Shown here piece after piece: positions 1 to 9,578 of a DNA stretch of 64,000 bases. Origin of the DNA: Pythium myriotylum (Eukaryota > Oomycota > Peronosporomycetes > Pythiales > Pythiaceae); assembly GCA_023091665.1 (NCBI GenBank), contig JALJCQ010000015.1:2418001-2482000 (forward strand), in the 5' to 3' direction. The notes below the pieces were generated by a model. That model searched no databases. It saw nothing but the letters and a program-made list of their open reading frames with translations, and had not been told where the DNA came from. The translations under genes and the position numbers were made by a program. The stretch's first letter is position 1, and each line of letters opens with the position of its first letter.

Positions 1-841
1 ATGTTCAAGCTGAGACCTTGGTTGCTTGCAGTGTTTGCGCCATTGAATGGAGATGGGCCGGTCAACGAGTGTAGCCATATTGAGGTTCCATTCTGCGACT
101 ATCCGCCAATCGTGACGTGGGATTGTTGGGTGGCCGAAGATGGGTCTCCGCTGTACTCGGCATCCGGAAATATACGGTTCTTCCCGATCAGCGTCGCCTC
201 CGTTAGTGCGGGGCGTTTCAGCTGCTGCACTTCGCTTCTCAAGATCGGCCGGCATTGCGTGGTGCCCTCCTGATTTGAAACACGAGAGGAGATGGAGAAG
301 GCGAGAGAGGGCGAGGGATCTTCGTCCCGTCACATGCGCACCTCTGGCAACCCCACGACGCTCACATGTAGAATCCCCGGTCTTTGCAACCCACAGATGA
401 GTCGCGAGTTTCTCAATGTATCATCGAACGGAATCCGTCGACAGTTTCCCTCACGCTGGACTCTTAACCCCAAGTACGAGCTTGGATTCAGTACGAACGA
501 AAAAGATCAAAGAATTGGGCTCGCCATGTATGCGGTGCATTTTTCACTGCTGTATCTGGTAGATGAATAAGGCAGTCGTATCATGTCTCCCAAGGCTCAA
601 GGTCGGACCAACCGATGCAACTTCCTGTTTCCGAACCGAGGGAAGCTGACACTTGGACATGGGAGGGCCATGTCCGTCCAGATGTCTGATGTCAACTTCG
701 ATTACGTCTGGGTTCTTCAAGTGACCCTGTCGCTTGCAGCATGCTTCGAACGGGACCGCGCGTGCGACACGTGCCGTGTTGATTTCATGCGTTCACTCAC
801 TTTGCTGCTCCATTTCACAACTCGCAGGCCCTGGCACAACC
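1..841. other. Left-edge region without a recognised gene
   Basis: Several short open frames (90-100 codons) overlap here in different frames and none resembles a known protein. The last 40 bases hold the likely promoter of the first SLC1 gene. Nothing else is supported. Confidence 0.5.
807..820 (+). promoter_or_regulatory. Oomycete-type initiator-like element, SLC1 copy 1
   Basis: GCTCCATTTCACAA lies about 22-35 bases upstream of the chosen ATG at 842. It resembles the oomycete core promoter consensus (initiator GCTCATTY followed by a flanking A/T-rich part). Its position next to this ATG supports the internal start over the upstream in-frame ATG at 734. The match was made by eye and no transcript start is available. 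Confidence 0.45.
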
Positions 842-2695
842 ATGCCTGGGATCGTTCTCCTCGATGATGACCAGCAACTCCAGTTGTCGCGCAGCCAACG
901 GCGAGCAGTTCATTTGAACGCACCGAACCAGCACCAAGCACCCCCACCAAGGTACCATCGGTCCTCGCTACCCTCAGATCGGACGCTACTCCCCGAGGAT
1001 TTCGTTGTTGGAACTGGATCACCTCGCACAAATTTCATGACCAACCGCCAGGAACCCCGCACGGATTTTACAAATGGGAACCGCAAAGGTTTTGGCGAGA
1101 CGCAGCGAACGCTTGCCACGATCACCATGTCGATGGATTATCCGGATCACCCGTCGACGCTGGAGAAGCCACACAGCGACAGCTACCCCATGCTTCGTGA
1201 CGTGAGCCCAAGTTCATCGAGAGAATCTACCACTGATGATGGTGGGGGTGAGTACGCTGGCACAAGCAGTGGTCTCAAGATATCTGTCCGATGGATCATG
1301 GTTGGTTTGATCGCTGGGCTGGTTCTGGGTTTGTTCTTGAGCGAGGCCAAAGTGTCAAGTGTCGCCGCTCGCTGGATTGGACTACCGGGAGATCTATTTC
1401 TTCGAGCGTTGAAGTGCCTCGTAGTCCCGTACGTTTTCTGCTCAGTGGCTGTTGCCGTTGGTGACATTGTCTTCGTCGGCAAGGTGTCTGTTGTCGGCAT
1501 CCAGACTGCCAAGATCTACGTCGTCTTCTGGCTCGCGACCGTTGCGATGGGTGTGACCGTGGCACTGCTCTTTCGACCGTCTTTCCGATCTCTCGACGTC
1601 AAAGACTCACTCCCAGCCTCCGCTGTCGGCTTCACATGTTCCAACAAGCTGCTCATGACTACTATGACCAACGGCAGTACGATCTGTTCGACCAACGCGA
1701 CCGCCATCACCAACATGACAGCGTTCGTGGTTCAAGACATCAACGACGTGTTTGCCAAGTCCACCAGCACGGTCACGTCGCTCACGCTAAGCGATCAGAT
1801 CATGCAGACGATTCTACCGATCGTGAGCAAGAACATCGTTTCGTCTCTTGCCAACAACGAATTGCTCTCGGTCATCACGTTCTCCATGGTGCTCGGTGCG
1901 ATCGCCGGACGCAACTACTTCACCAAGACACGACGCACCAACTACGTGTACCTCTCGCTGCTTCAGCTGCGCAACTCGTTCTTTCTGATGATGGAGTGGA
2001 CGATTTGGCTCTCGCCGCTCGCGGTCGTCTCGATTATCGCTGGATCGTTCGCCACGAACCCTGGTGTGATCAGCACGCTCCGCCACGCCTACCCGTACCT
2101 GCTCGCCGCTTTGTCGGCTGCCTTGCTGCAGATGCTGGTCGTATATCCACTGATCGTCTTCCTCACGACGCGCTGTAATCCGTTCAGCTACATGAAGCGT
2201 ATGGTACGCGCGTACATGTTTGCGTTTGCGTCGGCGTCGTCGCTTGCGACTATGCCGGTGACACTCTCGTGTGTCAAGGCCGCAAAGACGTGCTCGCAGT
2301 CGATTGGCAACTTCGTCATCTCAATCGGCGTCGTCTCAAGCGTCAGCGGCATAGGCTTTTACCTACCAATCGCGCTCGTCTTTATCGCCGAGTCATCTGG
2401 CAACGGCGACAAGATCACGGCTCTTCGCGTCGTGGGCATGTCGGTGCTCTCGCTTGTCACGTGTGCCGGCACACCGCCGATCCCAGCAGCAGGCCTTGTC
2501 GTCATCTCGACCGCGTACACGACGCTCTTCGGAGACGTTCCAGCGACTGCGTTCGCGTACGTCGTTGCGATGGACTTCTTCTTCGACCGCATCGTCACAG
2601 TTTGCAACGTCAACGATGACCTTATGGCGCTCAAAATCATCTCCGAGACCACGGACGAGACCGTCGCACAGGATCAACTTGGTGAGCGATTCTAG
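842..2695 (+). CDS. SLC1/DAACS-family carrier, array copy 1
   Basis: A 617-aa membrane carrier of the SLC1 (sodium:dicarboxylate symporter, SDF) fold, expected to move an amino acid or dicarboxylate across a membrane. The start is the M-P-G-I-V-L-L-D methionine, the motif shared by all paralogs; an upstream in-frame ATG at 734 is ignored. The disordered N-tail (residues 1-150) has PRTNF (61-65), PRTDFT (72-77) and YPML (115-118). The core follows: HP1 loop ASASSLATMPVTLSC, TM7 GVVSSVSGIGFY, HP2 CAGTPPIPAAG, TM8 DRIVTVCNVNDD near 582-593. The luminal/extracellular loop has two cysteines 15 residues apart and an NGS sequon. The family is certain. Substrate is unknown: the acidic-substrate Arg of TM8 is Val here and the NMDGT cation motif is absent. 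Confidence 0.95.
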   Translation: MPGIVLLDDDQQLQLSRSQRRAVHLNAPNQHQAPPPRYHRSSLPSDRTLLPEDFVVGTGSPRTNFMTNRQEPRTDFTNGNRKGFGETQRTLATITMSMDYPDHPSTLEKPHSDSYPMLRDVSPSSSRESTTDDGGGEYAGTSSGLKISVRWIMVGLIAGLVLGLFLSEAKVSSVAARWIGLPGDLFLRALKCLVVPYVFCSVAVAVGDIVFVGKVSVVGIQTAKIYVVFWLATVAMGVTVALLFRPSFRSLDVKDSLPASAVGFTCSNKLLMTTMTNGSTICSTNATAITNMTAFVVQDINDVFAKSTSTVTSLTLSDQIMQTILPIVSKNIVSSLANNELLSVITFSMVLGAIAGRNYFTKTRRTNYVYLSLLQLRNSFFLMMEWTIWLSPLAVVSIIAGSFATNPGVISTLRHAYPYLLAALSAALLQMLVVYPLIVFLTTRCNPFSYMKRMVRAYMFAFASASSLATMPVTLSCVKAAKTCSQSIGNFVISIGVVSSVSGIGFYLPIALVFIAESSGNGDKITALRVVGMSVLSLVTCAGTPPIPAAGLVVISTAYTTLFGDVPATAFAYVVAMDFFFDRIVTVCNVNDDLMALKIISETTDETVAQDQLGERF

Positions 2696-3542
2696 AAGTT
2701 GTATGAAGTAAGGATAGGTTGATTAGATGTCAATGTCAGGAATTCAGTTTTGATGTGCAATGTGGGGATGCAGTGAGTGTTGTTGACGTCTGACTCCCCG
2801 TCGGCACGCCAGACCAAACAGTGCAGGAGCTAATGCCCCGTTCTCAGACAGGACGAAAGCATCATCTTGACGGGTCCTTTCCACTTCGACATGCCCGAGT
2901 TCACCAAGTCAGAATCGTCTTCTCTGGTTAGAAAATCATCTTCAACAACTCTCGACACTGAAGCTTGAGCCGTGCTGCTTGTCGCGGCTTACAACTGTTA
3001 CTGAACCACTTGGACAGACTCGGGGCCTGGCTTATGAGGCTTCGTGGCCAAGCGGACGAGTTCCATGCGATCCTGCGGAATGGTCTTCCTTCCTCAGCAG
3101 GAAAAAATGGTCTCAAATAATGTGACGAACGCATTGGTCAGCATCCTGTAAGAGCTCTTGAACATAGTCAGAAAGTGACTGCTCCTCCTTGGAGTCTCCA
3201 TCCACCAAACCCCCGACTACGTGTGGCTCAAGCAGTTAGAATCCGATCATTCGGTTAAGCTGACCAAGCAAACCCCAACGAAATCCACTCGCACTCGTGT
3301 TTCGGTTCCACATGGTGGACAGCCGAGTAGTTTGGACTCATCATTCGTCTCATCTCCTGGGTGATTTTTCGATCTCGGGTGTCACGCCTGCTGTCCTCTG
3401 CGCATCCCGGTTCTGTATAGTTCCTCGACGTGGATAACAACCAAGATGCTCGGTAGAATACTCACTTGTCGCCATCAGGTCGTCTTTCCTCATTTCTCGA
3501 TCTCCGTCGCAGACTCACGCGTTGGGCAGTCATCAGATAACC
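2696..3542. other. Spacer between SLC1 copies 1 and 2
   Basis: No coding region is supported. It holds a GTGGATAAC element (3430-3438) and an initiator-like CCTCATTTCTCG at 3488-3499, both upstream of copy 2. Confidence 0.5.
3430..3438 (+). promoter_or_regulatory. GTGGATAAC element upstream of SLC1 copy 2
   Basis: Exact GTGGATAAC about 105 bases before the copy 2 ATG. The same nonamer occurs about 90-100 bases upstream of copies 6 and 8, with a one-mismatch form upstream of copy 7, so a shared regulatory role is plausible but untested. Confidence 0.35.
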
Positions 3543-5341
3543 ATGACCGGTATCGTGCTGCTCGACGAGTCTCAGTTACGGAACCTGTATCGGACGACGC
3601 CCTACCATCAACAGGAACAGCAACAGCAGCCTCCCAGCTCCCGGCGACACCGACAGCGACCCCCAGTGCCAGAGCAAGAGCTCCGCACTGACTTCACGAC
3701 CAAAAAGCCCACTCCTCTGAGAAACTTCCAGCTCTCGAATGAACGCTGCCGCACTGCGACCGACGGTACAGACCGCACGACGTCCCCGTCTTTCGGCTCG
3801 TTGTGGGATCTTGGCGAAGACGCCGCAAACCTCGACAGCTACCCCATGCTGGACCCGCTTGATCAGGACGTCGACTCGTCCGATGAGGACACGCAGGTCG
3901 CCAATGCTCGGCTTTACGCCGGCTCTAGCAGCGGCACCAAGATCTCCGTGGACGATGGATCCTGCTGGGACTTTTCCTCGGCATCTCGCTGGGTTTGCTA
4001 CTGAGCGAACGGCGAGTCACACCGCTCGTCGCGCAATGGGTCCTCTTGCCCGGCGATTTGTTTGTGCGCATGCTCAACTGCCTCGTGCTCCCGTACGTGT
4101 TCTGCTCTGTCGCTGTAGCCGTCGGGGACATCGTGTACGCCGGCAAGGCGTCAGCTATCGGGTGGCAGACCGCCAAGGTCTACCTCATCTTCTGGCTTTC
4201 GTCTGCTGTGATGGGTCTGGCCGTTGCGCTCATGTGTCGATCGATCTACAAGTCGACGAGAGGTCCTATGGGCAATCAAACTCCGTTGGTCGAGCTCACA
4301 TGCCCAGATGGGTCGATGCTCACGCCGGTTCCGACCGGAGTTGCGCACTGCTCACGTAACGTGCAGCGATTCACCGAGCAGACCATGTACGCAGTCGAGG
4401 ACGTGAACCGCTTCTTCGTCTCCATGACAAAAGACACGCAACGGACCAACTTCAGCGCCAAGGTGCTAGCTATGATGTACCCTCTTGTCAGCAACAACAT
4501 CTTCTTGTCATTCTTCAACGGCGACCTCCAGTCTGTGATCACGTTCTCGATCGTGCTCGGTGTCGTCGCCGGACGCAGCTACTTCGCCAAGACGCGTCGC
4601 ATCAACTACATCTACTTGCTCTTGCTCCAGTTTCGCAACACGTTCTTCCTCATGATGGTGTGGACGGTATTGCTCTCACCTTTCGCCGTGATGTCGCTCG
4701 CCGCTGGTGCGCTCGCGTACAAGCCTGGGATTCTCTCGATGTTCGGCATCACGTACTCGTACCTGATGGTTATCCTGCTTGCAGCGGTGCTCCAGACAGT
4801 CGTGCTCTACCCGCTGATCGTCTTCCTCATGACGCGGTGTAACCCGTATCCGCCAATGCGGAGCATGGCAAAAGCCTACACGTTCGCGTTCGCCTCCGCG
4901 TCATCACTGGCGACCATGCCCGTGACGCTTTCGTGCATTAGACGTGCACGCTTGAGCTCGCAGTCGATCACCAACTTTGTAATCTCTATCGGCGTCTCCT
5001 CGAGCTCGAGCGCCATTGCCTTCTACGTCCCAATCGCGCTCGTATTTATGGCGGAATCGTCAGGGAACGGCCACCTCATCACGCCCATGCGCATGATGGG
5101 TGTCTTTGTACTGTCGTTTCTCAACTGTGCTGGCACGCCGCCCGTCCCTGCGGCCGGCCTCTTCACGATCTCCACCGCCTACTACTTTTTGTTTGGAGAT
5201 CTCCCCCAGATCGCTTATGGCCATGTTGTGGTTATGGACTTCTTCGTCGATCGCATTGTGACGGCCTGCAATGTCAATGATGACTTCATGGCGCTGCGGG
5301 TAGTCTCAGAGACGACGGACGAGACCGTAGCTCAACAGTGA
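3543..5341 (+). pseudogene. SLC1/DAACS carrier copy 2, frameshifted
   Basis: A paralog closest to copy 3 (both share LNCLV.PYV, IGVSSS and the RARLYAG/NARLYAG region). It begins M-T-G-I-V-L-L-D at 3543, has one LRTDFTTK repeat (48-55) and YPML (100-103). Compared with the siblings, two extra bases (GA, 3951-3952) follow the codons for KISV just before TM1. Translation then ends at 4002-4004. The second frame reads on intact to 5341 with HP1 ASASSLATMPVTLSC, HP2 CAGTPPVPAAG and TM8 DRIVTACNVNDD. The C-terminus stops at VAQQ and lacks the LGER[FYI] ending of the siblings. No other lesion is visible, so this is a young pseudogene or a base-calling error. An intron does not restore the frame. Confidence 0.85.
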
Positions 5342-6201
5342 TGGTCATTTGCAGCGTAGTGTAGACTATTATCGATGTCGGTGTGTTTTGCCTTAATAAT
5401 TAAAGTATTGGAGTTGACGAGGGAATACAATAAAGAAGTTGCACGCTCAGTCGAGTCTTTTGAAGACACGGTTTGTCGGGCACCGCAGTAAGCACCGCGC
5501 CCTCAGGTGGCCAACTGGCACGACGAATCGCCAGTTGGAGCTCAAGCTGGTTCGAGGGTGTATCCGGATAGTTAGTTCGATGGCGTACGTGGTGTTCTCA
5601 GATTCGGATGGAACTACTCTGCGATCCAACGACAGTGATTCATTCATTGCGCTCCCACACGCACAGAAATCAACGTCTCCAGGCTGTGCACAATGGCAAG
5701 AATTATCCATTTCTGGGCAACATCTGGTGCGAAGAGGCTGGAATCGCAGACAGACTCATCCTGCAACACGTCTGTTTGTAAACAAACCCGTCTTCCCGGG
5801 TTCTTCGGATACTGTACTTAGTACAGCTTGTACAGTCTGTTCGAGGTGTTTCTCCCGATTTGCTCTTGACTGGCTCCGGTTCTATCCTCCCAATGGATGT
5901 ATCTTGTTTCGCTGGACACAACTCCACGTGTTGAAGCATCTTCGGTGTCCTTTTCCACTAGGGAACATGAGGCCACTACTTCAAACCGGCTGCTTCGTGT
6001 TTCCTTTTCAACTCTGTCTGCCTCAGTTGTGCAAGCTGGAATCATCAGGCACAATCCCGGACTCAACAGTAGGTGGATGACTTATTCCGTGACGGAGAGT
6101 GAAAAACCGCGAAGGTGATACGCAAGCCTTCACCGTTGATCTTCTCATTTTCACACCTCGCCTCTTTCTGTCCAGTTCTCGTCAAACGAGCTATTGGGAC
6201 A
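5342..6201. other. Spacer between SLC1 copies 2 and 3
   Basis: A 213-codon open frame (5439-6080, +) has no recognisable domain and odd composition, so it is probably chance. A GTGGATGAC near-match lies near 6072, about 125 bases before copy 3. Confidence 0.45.
6143..6157 (+). promoter_or_regulatory. Oomycete-type initiator-like element, SLC1 copy 3
   Basis: TCTCATTTTCACACC, 45-59 bases upstream of the copy 3 ATG at 6202, is a good match to the oomycete initiator plus flanking element. It favours the ATG at 6202 over the in-frame ATG-less extension from 6115. Confidence 0.5.
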
Positions 6202-7965
6202 ATGACTGGCGTCGTGCTGCTCGACGACAACCAGATCAACTTACTCAATGAGTCCAGTCGACGTCGCGACCAGCAGAGAAACTTGAGACTACACCAAACA
6301 GTATCACCTCGCTCACACTACACACGAACACAGCCAAGACGTAATGCTATCGATAATCGGTGCCGAGCTAGCACACAACAAACCAGCACAACCAGCGGCT
6401 CTCGGTCGTTTGACGCGACCATGAACACCGAGCTCCTCCACTCCGACAGCTATCCTATGCTGACGCCTAGCGATTCGATCTTCGTCTCCACCCACGAAAA
6501 TGACCAGGTCACGCGAGCCCGATTATACGCCGGCACAACCAGCGGTGCCAAGATCTCCGTGCGATGGATATTGCTTGGGCTCGTGGTCGGAGTTGCGTTA
6601 GGATTGTACCTCAGCGAACAAACTGTGACTCCCGTGGCGTCACAGTGGATCGCTCTCCCAGGAGACCTCTTCTTGCGTGCTCTAAACTGCCTCGTCGTTC
6701 CGTATGTACTTTGTTCGGTCGCTGTCGCCGTCGGAGATATCGTGCACGTGGGCAAAGTCTCGGTGATCGGGTGGGAAACAGCGAAAATCTACGGCATATT
6801 TTGGATCTCGTCAGCAGCGTTGGGTGTCACTGTAGCACTGATAAGTCGTCAGTATTTCACGATGAAGGGCGACAACAGCGTGCCTCCTGCCATCGTAGAG
6901 TTCTTTTGTCCAGACGGTTCGATGCTATCCACATCTCAACTTGGAGCTCTCCGCTGTTCGAAAGACGTCCAGCCTTTCTCGAACGAAACAGTATTCGTGC
7001 TTGACGATGTAAACAGCATTATCCCCACCCCCGACAACCAAGTGAAGCGAATGACGCTAAGCGATCAACTGATACAGATCGTGATCCCTCTTGTCACGGA
7101 CAACATCTTCATCTCCCTTGGCAATGACGAGCTCCAATCCGTGATAACATTCTCGATCGTGCTCGGTGCGATCGCTGGCAAGAGCTACTTCACTAAAACG
7201 CGCCAAGTCAACTACGTTTACCTCGTACTTCTCCAGCTGCGCAACACATTTTTCTTTATGATGGAGTGGACGATCTGGTTATCTCCGCTCGCAGTCACCT
7301 CCATCATCGCTGGTTCGTTTGCGATGAATCCACGTATTATTTCGACATTCTCCGACGCTTATCCCTATTTGTTCGCGATCCTCTGCGCAGCGATCTTCCA
7401 GATAGTCGTGTTGTGCCCATTCATCGTTTTCGTCACGACGAGGTGCAACCCGTTCAACCACATGAAGAGCATGGTACGCGCGTATGCGTTCGCGTTCGCG
7501 TCTGCATCGTCATTGGGAACGATGCCGGTCACCCTCGCGTGTATTCGAAGCGCCCGTATGAGCTCACAGTCGATCACGAATTTCGTCATCTCAATCGGCG
7601 TCTCCTCAAGCACAAGTGGCATGGCCTTCTATCTTCCAATCGCACTCGTGTTCCTGGCGGAGTCATCCGGGAACGGCGATCATATTACCGCGTTGAAAGT
7701 GATCGGCGTGTTCGTGCTCTCGATCGCTGTGTGCGCCGGCACAGCACCTGTACCAGGATCCGGTCTAACGATGATCACAAGCTCGTACATGTTTCTCTTC
7801 GGTGAGATCCCGCCGGCAGCCTTCAGCTACATCGCCGCGATGGACTTTTTCGTCGACCGAGTCGTCGCGACGTGCAATGTCAACGACGATCTCATGGCTT
7901 TGCGCATCATCTCGGAAAACACGGACGAAACAGTCGCGCAGGATCAGCTCGGAGAGAGAATTTAG
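6202..7965 (+). CDS. SLC1/DAACS-family carrier, array copy 3
   Basis: A 587-aa carrier with the shortest intact N-tail of the array. It begins M-T-G-V-V-L-L-D, has no PRTDF repeat (only degenerate Arg/Thr-rich sequence at 30-60), but keeps YPML at 84-87. Core signatures: HP1 ASASSLGTMPVTLAC, TM7 GVSSSTSGMAFY, HP2 CAGTAPVPGSG (the most divergent HP2 of the array), TM8 DRVVATCNVNDD, where the usual Thr before the final cation-site residues is Ala. The two loop cysteines are kept but the N-glycosylation sequon beside them is lost. It forms a subgroup with the frameshifted copy 2 next door, which suggests a local tandem duplication. Substrate is not predictable. Confidence 0.94.
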   Translation: MTGVVLLDDNQINLLNESSRRRDQQRNLRLHQTVSPRSHYTRTQPRRNAIDNRCRASTQQTSTTSGSRSFDATMNTELLHSDSYPMLTPSDSIFVSTHENDQVTRARLYAGTTSGAKISVRWILLGLVVGVALGLYLSEQTVTPVASQWIALPGDLFLRALNCLVVPYVLCSVAVAVGDIVHVGKVSVIGWETAKIYGIFWISSAALGVTVALISRQYFTMKGDNSVPPAIVEFFCPDGSMLSTSQLGALRCSKDVQPFSNETVFVLDDVNSIIPTPDNQVKRMTLSDQLIQIVIPLVTDNIFISLGNDELQSVITFSIVLGAIAGKSYFTKTRQVNYVYLVLLQLRNTFFFMMEWTIWLSPLAVTSIIAGSFAMNPRIISTFSDAYPYLFAILCAAIFQIVVLCPFIVFVTTRCNPFNHMKSMVRAYAFAFASASSLGTMPVTLACIRSARMSSQSITNFVISIGVSSSTSGMAFYLPIALVFLAESSGNGDHITALKVIGVFVLSIAVCAGTAPVPGSGLTMITSSYMFLFGEIPPAAFSYIAAMDFFVDRVVATCNVNDDLMALRIISENTDETVAQDQLGERI

Positions 7966-9578
7966 CGTGTTGCACGGTTTATGTGCGAGAGCATCAATCC
8001 CGCGATGCAATACCCCGAAAGGCTCCTATTATGGGCCTGTTGAGAAGTTGACTCGTCCGTGAACTTGCTCCACGTGTCGAGGGATGTGAACACTCAGTTT
8101 CAATGGCGTGTATTACATCTTAATTACCGTCTACACCTTCTCGGCTATGACTAAGACATAACCACAATGGACTTGATGTGAACACTCGCTACAGAATCTG
8201 ATCGTTTTGATATTGTCTCGTTTTGGACACTTCCTGGCCCACTGCAGACGAGACCTTGTCGCAAACTCTTCATTTCACTTTAATCGATCGGGGCTATCCC
8301 TATTCCAAGTGATATCTGGACTGGAGGAAGATGACGAAGATGGCGAAGAAGACGCGTGGTTCATCTATTTGGACGCGTTGGCTACTATCCACCGCGTAAA
8401 TCTCGTTGCCGGCCGCAAGCATGTCTCCCTCAGTTCGTTGGAGCTGCGTCTCCAATGCATCAAAGGAATCAACGAATTCAACTGAAGCTCTTCATTGGCA
8501 TCATCGTGGTCTCGTACTGTTAAACCGAGAGTTTTGTTCGTCGTGTCGACTTCTTATCTTCTCCCTTTCAGCCCAGACCTGCGTGTCTCAATGAGGTTTC
8601 AGGGGATTTGAGCTTGTTCGCGCTAGCAGCGTCGAATCGCAACGCTCGCGCTTCCCGCATCCCCACGACGTTACGTTCGGTGCCACACTAGACCGTGGGG
8701 ACTCACCATGCAACCAACCCTGAGGGACAATGTTGAGACCTGACAAAGCCTGAGATCGTGCAGGCGATGATGCGATGCGCGACTTGGTTCGGCGTCTCCA
8801 CGCTTGCGACGTGGAGCGATGGTTCGACTTCGCATTGAAACGCGACTGGAAGGACAAGCCGAGTGAGCGTCGCTGCCCTCTTCCTGTTCTTTTTGGGGGG
8901 GAAACCAGTTTGCCGAGTCTCTGCCTCTACCTCGTCGGTTGTGGCATCGAGAGCGAATCCCCCAAGTTGATGGCATCTGGCGAGTTGGTCTGGCCTAGGA
9001 GGCTCACAAAACAACGTCCTACAGACCAGAAGCTCGCTCAGCTGCCCGGCTTCCCTCTGCCCAGGCTCTGACTTAGTTGCCTCGGTGGAAACCGCCGCGA
9101 AAACTTTAAGATGGACCGACTTGATTACTGATATCGAGTCTTGCAATCGCATCGACGACCAGGTGGCGGCGTGTACCGTAGAATGGAAACAGATTTAGAG
9201 GAGCCGGTAAGCATGAGATACCACAGTGCCTCGACACCTTCAAAGTCTATTCACCAGCCCTTCTTGAGCTACCAAACTTCCCTACGAAGAGTCCTGCTCA
9301 CTGCGAAATCCGATAACGTGGCTATTTTTCAACGGAGACCGTGGGTCTCCTCGGTCTGAAGCAACATGCGATCCCCCTGTCTGGTGCACGTGACTCGCTG
9401 TCTTGCTTTTCTCGGCGTGGCCTATCCACGGCACGCATGTGTTCAGCACTGATCTGGAGGAGAGAGAGAGCTTCCCGCTGTACACGCCGACTTGCCTCCC
9501 GAAATATCGCCTGGCACTCGGCAATCTGCTCGTGAACACTGACGTCGTCTCTCTCCTTCGGTGATAGTTTTCAGTGTT
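7966..9578. other. Long spacer between SLC1 copies 3 and 4
   Basis: 1.6 kb with only short, overlapping, unrecognised open frames. An acidic GAAGAT-rich stretch lies near 8328-8356, and a small CGTGG-CCTAT-CCACG inverted repeat sits near 9417-9432. No gene is supported. Confidence 0.45.

Noticed and set aside
3948..4005. An intron that would bypass the frameshift in copy 2
   Set aside because: GT...AG removal here joins the wrong frame (downstream codons start one base off) and would delete TM1, which all siblings keep.
5439..6080. A 213-codon + frame between copies 2 and 3
   Set aside because: No domain, cysteine-rich in a scattered way, no initiator element, not conserved between spacers.
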